A stretch of 64,000 nt of DNA from Phycisphaeraceae bacterium (GTDB taxonomy: Bacteria > Planctomycetota > Phycisphaerae > Phycisphaerales > UBA1924), in contig JACKHE010000006.1 of assembly GCA_020639135.1 (NCBI GenBank), positions 124,001-188,000 of the forward strand, given 5' to 3'. The notes under the pieces are model-generated. The model saw only the letters and a list, made by a program, of their open reading frames with translations. It was not told the DNA's origin and did not search any database. Of this stretch, positions 61,120 to 64,000 are shown one piece after another; the first letter of the stretch is position 1, and every line of letters begins with the position of its first letter. The translations under genes were made by a program, and so were the position numbers.

Positions 61120-61547
61120 GCGCATCCCTCGCCATCGCAGACGCCATCACCGCGTCATTGAACGCGCAGACATTCACACCGCCGGTCACGGCCGTGCGCT
61201 CGCACCTGCCCGTCTTCGACCTGGGCCAGGTGGGCGACGCCTTGCAGGTGAGCGTCGTGGCGAGGAGTGTGACGGTGACCGGCGCCTCGCGCTCGACCAA
61301 CTTCTTCGACGTCTCCACCGACATCGGCGTGCAGAAACGCGTCGATCCCAACGATCCGGCGCAGATCGATGCGCTCCTCGACCTCGTCGAGCAGATCGGC
61401 GACCGCCTGCGGCTGCAACGCCTCGGCACCTTCCCCGACGCCCAGTGGCTCGCCAGCGAGCACGACCCGGTCCTCGCGGCCGAGCACCTCGAGCGGCTGA
61501 GCGTCTTCACTTCCGTTCTGACGGTCACGCACCGCGTCACGCGGTAG
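61116..61547 (+). CDS. Tail completion-type protein
   Basis: The 143-residue protein has a beta-rich N-terminal half (LQVSVVARSVTVTGASR) and a helical DDP-rich middle (DPAQIDALLDLVEQIGDRL). In this position, just ahead of the tail tube gene, it is probably the tail terminator or completion protein. Confidence 0.6.
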   Translation: MSASLAIADAITASLNAQTFTPPVTAVRSHLPVFDLGQVGDALQVSVVARSVTVTGASRSTNFFDVSTDIGVQKRVDPNDPAQIDALLDLVEQIGDRLRLQRLGTFPDAQWLASEHDPVLAAEHLERLSVFTSVLTVTHRVTR

Positions 61548-61559
61548 AGGGAGATTCAC

Positions 61560-61988
61560 ATGGCCATCCAGGGCATGTTCGCGGTGCTCAAGTTCGCGGT
61601 CGGCGGCGTCGGCGTCGGCGCCTGGACCGACCTGACCAATGTCCGGGACCTCACGCTCACGGTCGAGGCGGGCGAGGCGGACGTGACGACGCGCGCCAAC
61701 TCCGGCTGGCGTGCCACGCTCGCGACGTTGAAAGAGGGCACGCTCGAGTTCGAGATGGTGTGGGAGCCCGGCGACGCCGGGTTCGAGGCGGTCAAGGACG
61801 CGTTCCTCACCGGCGGCATCGTCGGGCTGGCGGCGCTCGACTCGGCGGGGGCCAGTGCTGAAGGCCTCGTCGCGGACTTCTCGATCACCAACTTCAGCCG
61901 CGCCGAGCCGCTCGAAGAAGCGATCACCGTCAGCGTGACGGCCAAGGTCGCGGTCTTCAGCGAATGGACCACGACGGGGGTGGCGTGA
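61560..61988 (+). CDS. Phage tail tube protein
   Basis: The 142-residue protein has the pattern of tail tube subunits: WTDLTNVRDLTLTVEAGEADVTTRANSGWRAT split over its first half, then KEGTLEFEMVWEPGD, and a strand-rich EAITVSVTAKVAVFSEW end. This fold is related to that of Hcp. AGAGGGAG precedes the ATG. Its stop overlaps the next ATG by one base. Confidence 0.85.
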   Translation: MAIQGMFAVLKFAVGGVGVGAWTDLTNVRDLTLTVEAGEADVTTRANSGWRATLATLKEGTLEFEMVWEPGDAGFEAVKDAFLTGGIVGLAALDSAGASAEGLVADFSITNFSRAEPLEEAITVSVTAKVAVFSEWTTTGVA

Positions 61989-62479
61989 TGCAACAGTTCA
62001 CCGACAACGAGGGGCGATCGTGGACGGTCGAGGTGAACGTCGCGGCGCTCAAGCGCGCCAAGGGGCTCGCGGGCGTCGATCTGATGGGCGTTCTCGACGG
62101 CGACCTCATCGAGCGGTTCATCCGCGACCCGGTGCTGCTGTGCGATGCGCTCTACGCCGTGTGCAAGCCCGAGGTGGATGCGCGGAGCGTGACGGACGAA
62201 GACTTCGGACGCGCGATGGCGGGCGACGCGATCGAGCAGGCGACCGAGGCGCTGCTCGACGAGATCGTGTCTTTTTGCCCGAGCCCGAGGGACCGGTCCG
62301 CCCTCGGGCGGGTGCTCGCGGCCACGCGGACCGCGATGGACAGGGCCCGGGACCTGGTCGAGGCGCGGCTGGACAGCGGGGAGCTGGAGAAGGCGATCGA
62401 CGCGGCGCTGGAGCAAGCGACGCCTGGCGCCTCATCGACCACTGCGCCGGCGTCTGTGGGATCGACCCCGCCGCCCTGA
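61988..62479 (+). CDS. Tail assembly chaperone, first frame (gpG-like)
   Basis: The 163-residue protein follows the tail tube gene, where gpG-type chaperones lie. It has TDNEGRSWTVEVNVAALKRAK, a LIERFIRDPVLLCDALYAVC region and an Ala/Ser/Pro-rich end. The next coding part lies in the -1 frame and overlaps it, as in the lambda gpG/gpGT pair. Confidence 0.72.
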   Translation: MQQFTDNEGRSWTVEVNVAALKRAKGLAGVDLMGVLDGDLIERFIRDPVLLCDALYAVCKPEVDARSVTDEDFGRAMAGDAIEQATEALLDEIVSFCPSPRDRSALGRVLAATRTAMDRARDLVEARLDSGELEKAIDAALEQATPGASSTTAPASVGSTPPP

Positions 62480-62730
62480 CGCTGCGGGAGCTGGCCGCGA
62501 TGGCCGAGGCGCGTCAGCGGAGCGAGTGGGGTCGGACTTCGACGCTGCTGGCGCTGATCGCCAACGCCCACCGGGACGCGAAGAAGACCCGCGCCTTCAA
62601 GCCATCGGACTTCGATCCGTTTGCGAGGCGAGAGAGGACGACGACGAACGACATGGCGGGGCTGCGGGCAGTGTTCATGGGACGGACGACGGGAACGACT
62701 GACAGCAAGGAGGCCAGTGATGGAGCTTGA
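62401..62730 (+). CDS. Tail assembly chaperone, second frame (gpT-like extension)
   Basis: The conserved part reads DAWRLIDHCAGVCGIDPAALT, then LRELAAMAEARQRSEWGRTS, LLALIANAHRDAKKTRAFKP and DFDPFA, close to chaperone extensions in related prophages. The conserved portion begins before any ATG or GTG in this frame, and the frame is open back past 62401, so -1 frameshifting from the upstream gene is the simplest way to make it. An alternative is initiation at ATG 62500, which would lose the conserved start. The left coordinate is approximate. Confidence 0.6.
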   Translation, partial: RGAGASDAWRLIDHCAGVCGIDPAALTLRELAAMAEARQRSEWGRTSTLLALIANAHRDAKKTRAFKPSDFDPFARRERTTTNDMAGLRAVFMGRTTGTTDSKEASDGA

Positions 62731-63217
62731 TGGGATCGGAAAACCGTGTCTGGCGCTCGGGATCGCGGCGGCGATCGCGATCTTTGCGCTCAGCGGCTGC
62801 CAGGTGGGCGACCTCGTGCAGGCCAACGTGCCCCAGTCGGTGCGCAAGGTCGTGCCCAGCGAGCCGCGCGTCTCGTACAACGAGGCCAAGTTGGTCTACG
62901 CCGACTGGCGGGCCAGCGTCGAGCGCACCGCCGAGCAGTTCCAGCAAGAGCTCGACCGCAAGGCGGAGCTGGTGAGCCTGCTCAGCTCGCTGACCAACGA
63001 CGCGCTGACGGCGGGAATCCCCGTCCTCGAATCCCTCCCCGGCGGCGGGCTGCTGGCCACCGGCCTGGTCGGCCTGGGCGCGTGGTTCCTGCGCTCGCCC
63101 GGCACGACGAGCCGGATCGCCAGGGAGAAGGAGGCGTCCTTCAACAAGGGGCTCGAAGAGGGCGGGACGCTCGCGAGCAACGGCGCAAGGCCGTTGCGCA
63201 CAGAGATCGCGGCCTGA
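62720..63217 (+). CDS. Phage-encoded lipoprotein with C-terminal membrane segment
   Basis: The 165-residue protein has a signal peptide with lipobox (AIFALSGCQV), a helical middle (VERTAEQFQQELDRKAELVSLL) and a hydrophobic stretch (GGGLLATGLVGLGAWFL). It may be a spanin-like or exclusion lipoprotein, but neither is shown by sequence. AAGGAGG lies before the ATG, which overlaps the chaperone stop. Confidence 0.65.
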   Translation: MELDGIGKPCLALGIAAAIAIFALSGCQVGDLVQANVPQSVRKVVPSEPRVSYNEAKLVYADWRASVERTAEQFQQELDRKAELVSLLSSLTNDALTAGIPVLESLPGGGLLATGLVGLGAWFLRSPGTTSRIAREKEASFNKGLEEGGTLASNGARPLRTEIAA

Positions 63218-63687
63218 TGGCGACGCCCCTGGCGAGCATGAAGGTCAAGACGCTCTTCTTCGACCGCCCGAAGGTGAAGCGCGCGGTGGACCGCGCCCAG
63301 CGCCGGGCGCTCTCGAAGGCAGGCGCCTTCATCCGACAGCGGGCCAGGACGAGCATGCGCAAGCGCAAGGGCTCGGCGCCGCCGGGCCAGCCGCCGTATG
63401 CGCACGAGGGCTCGCTGCGGCGGCTGCTCTTCTTCGCCTACGACCCGGCCAGCGGCTCCGTCGTCGTCGGCCCGGTGGGATTCCGCAACAGCGACGCGCC
63501 CAACACGCTCGAGTTCGGCGGCAGGGCGACGGTGACGCGCCGGCGCCGGCGCCCCCGGAACGATGGCAAACGGGTGATCGAATCCAGGCGCGTGCGCATC
63601 GAGGCGCGTCCCTACATGGGGCCAGCGCTTCGCAAGGAGCTGCCCAACATTCCTAAGGCGTGGTCCAACAGCGTGCGGGGAGGGTGA
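63217..63687 (+). CDS. HK97 gp10-like tail completion protein
   Basis: The 156-residue basic protein has KVKRAVDRAQRRALSKAGAFIRQRARTSM, PGQPPYAHEGSLRRL and a C-terminal ARPYMGPALRKEL, the usual features of the HK97-gp10 family. It overlaps the lipoprotein stop by one base (TGATG). Confidence 0.8.
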   Translation: MATPLASMKVKTLFFDRPKVKRAVDRAQRRALSKAGAFIRQRARTSMRKRKGSAPPGQPPYAHEGSLRRLLFFAYDPASGSVVVGPVGFRNSDAPNTLEFGGRATVTRRRRRPRNDGKRVIESRRVRIEARPYMGPALRKELPNIPKAWSNSVRGG

Positions 63688-63690
63688 CCG

Positions 63691-64000
63691 ATGGCTGGCT
63701 CACGCGGCATCCGGGCCGGGCGGGCATTCGTCGAGCTGGGCGTCAGCGACAGGCTCAGCGCCGGCCTCAGGCGCGCGCAGCGGCGTCTGCAGGCCTTCGG
63801 CGCCGGTGTGCGCCAGGTGGGCCTGCGCCTCGTCGCCGCCGGCGTCGCGGCGCTGGCGCCGCTGGCCGCGACCGTGCGCATCTTCGCCAAGGCGGGCGAC
63901 GAGCTGGAGAAGATGTCGAGGCGGACGGGGGTCAGCGTCGAGGCGCTCAGCGAGCTGGGCTTCGCCGCCGAGCAGTCGGGGGCGGACCTGGAGACGGTTG
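63691..64000 (+). CDS. Tail tape measure protein, 3' end beyond the window
   Basis: The visible 103 residues start MAGSRGIRAGRAFVELGVSD and continue with helical GLRRAQRRLQAFGAGVRQVG, a hydrophobic LVAAGVAALAPLAATV stretch and MSRRTGVSVEALSELGFAAEQSG. The last motif is very common near the N-terminus of tape measure proteins. The gene sets tail length and runs off the right edge. Confidence 0.88.
   Translation, partial: MAGSRGIRAGRAFVELGVSDRLSAGLRRAQRRLQAFGAGVRQVGLRLVAAGVAALAPLAATVRIFAKAGDELEKMSRRTGVSVEALSELGFAAEQSGADLETV

Larger units (their letters stand above)
32872..64000. mobile_element. Prophage (left part; right end beyond the window)
   Basis: The segment carries a serine recombinase, a replication and recombination module, terminase, portal, capsid and tail genes in phage order, with several oppositely oriented cargo genes between them. 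The left limit is set at the first small gene before the recombinase and is approximate; no attachment-site repeat was found because the right end is missing. Capsid and tail genes appear intact, so the element could be functional. Confidence 0.88.

Noticed and set aside
62271..62281. CTTTTTG run as the frameshift site of the tail chaperone
   Set aside because: In the reading phase of the first frame the codons are TCT TTT TGC, so tandem -1 re-pairing would be poor.
27063..64000. CRISPR array or cas genes in the island
   Set aside because: No regularly spaced direct repeats and no Cas-like proteins were seen on either strand.

Overview
The window is GC-rich and reads as the chromosome of a planctomycete, most likely of the class Phycisphaerae, joined to a large prophage that runs off the right edge. 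The host signs are a secreted protein ending in two dockerin-like DLNNDG repeats, a membrane protein with the planctomycete-style CPxCGYDL zinc ribbon, a Ser/Thr kinase fused to TPR repeats, a fused aroDE gene, a short flagellin, and many weak Shine-Dalgarno sites with GTG or TTG starts. No ribosomal RNA and no CRISPR array were seen.

Bases 1-27062 are ordinary host chromosome: the flagellin end, an FKBP and a parvulin isomerase, the kinase, an RNA-binding protein, an aminotransferase, a radical-SAM/B12 protein, a secreted Hcp-like protein, thiC under a TPP riboswitch, a DNA alkylation repair protein, aroDE, an ACT-malic enzyme, a BaiN-type flavoprotein, prfA, rpmE and tRNA-Asn(GUU). Several rho-independent terminators are clear. 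One nested hairpin repeat lies near 2.1 kb, and a REP-like palindrome sits inside the thiC coding region.

Directly after the tRNA, 27315-32750 on the minus strand holds a probable restriction-modification operon: two PLD-family nuclease candidates, a ribbon-helix-helix protein and two DNA methyltransferases. From about 32.9 kb the prophage begins with a small protein, a DUF2924 protein, a large serine recombinase and a helix-turn-helix protein. An accessory locus of lower GC follows (35553-38344). It pairs an unknown protein that starts Met-Gly with a QueC-like PP-loop enzyme carrying an unusual C-terminal module. It resembles the QatB/QatC logic but is not Qat, and it is the best candidate here for an undescribed defence system.

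The replication module (38.5-44.7 kb) has a sigma-like factor, an AAA ATPase, a DUF669 protein, a RusA resolvase, a DEAD/DEAH helicase and a primase-polymerase. Minus-strand cargo then interrupts the phage genes: a large protein of a multi-copy family (44.9-46.6 kb), a three-gene cassette with a 2OG-Fe(II) oxygenase and a protein with a CWHxC-repeat tail (48.2-50.0 kb), small regulators (50.1-51.1 kb), and a HEPN protein (53.8-55.4 kb). The morphogenesis genes run in lambda-like order: gpA-type terminase, small connector, portal, fused protease-capsid, decoration protein, tail tube, tail chaperone pair and tape measure.
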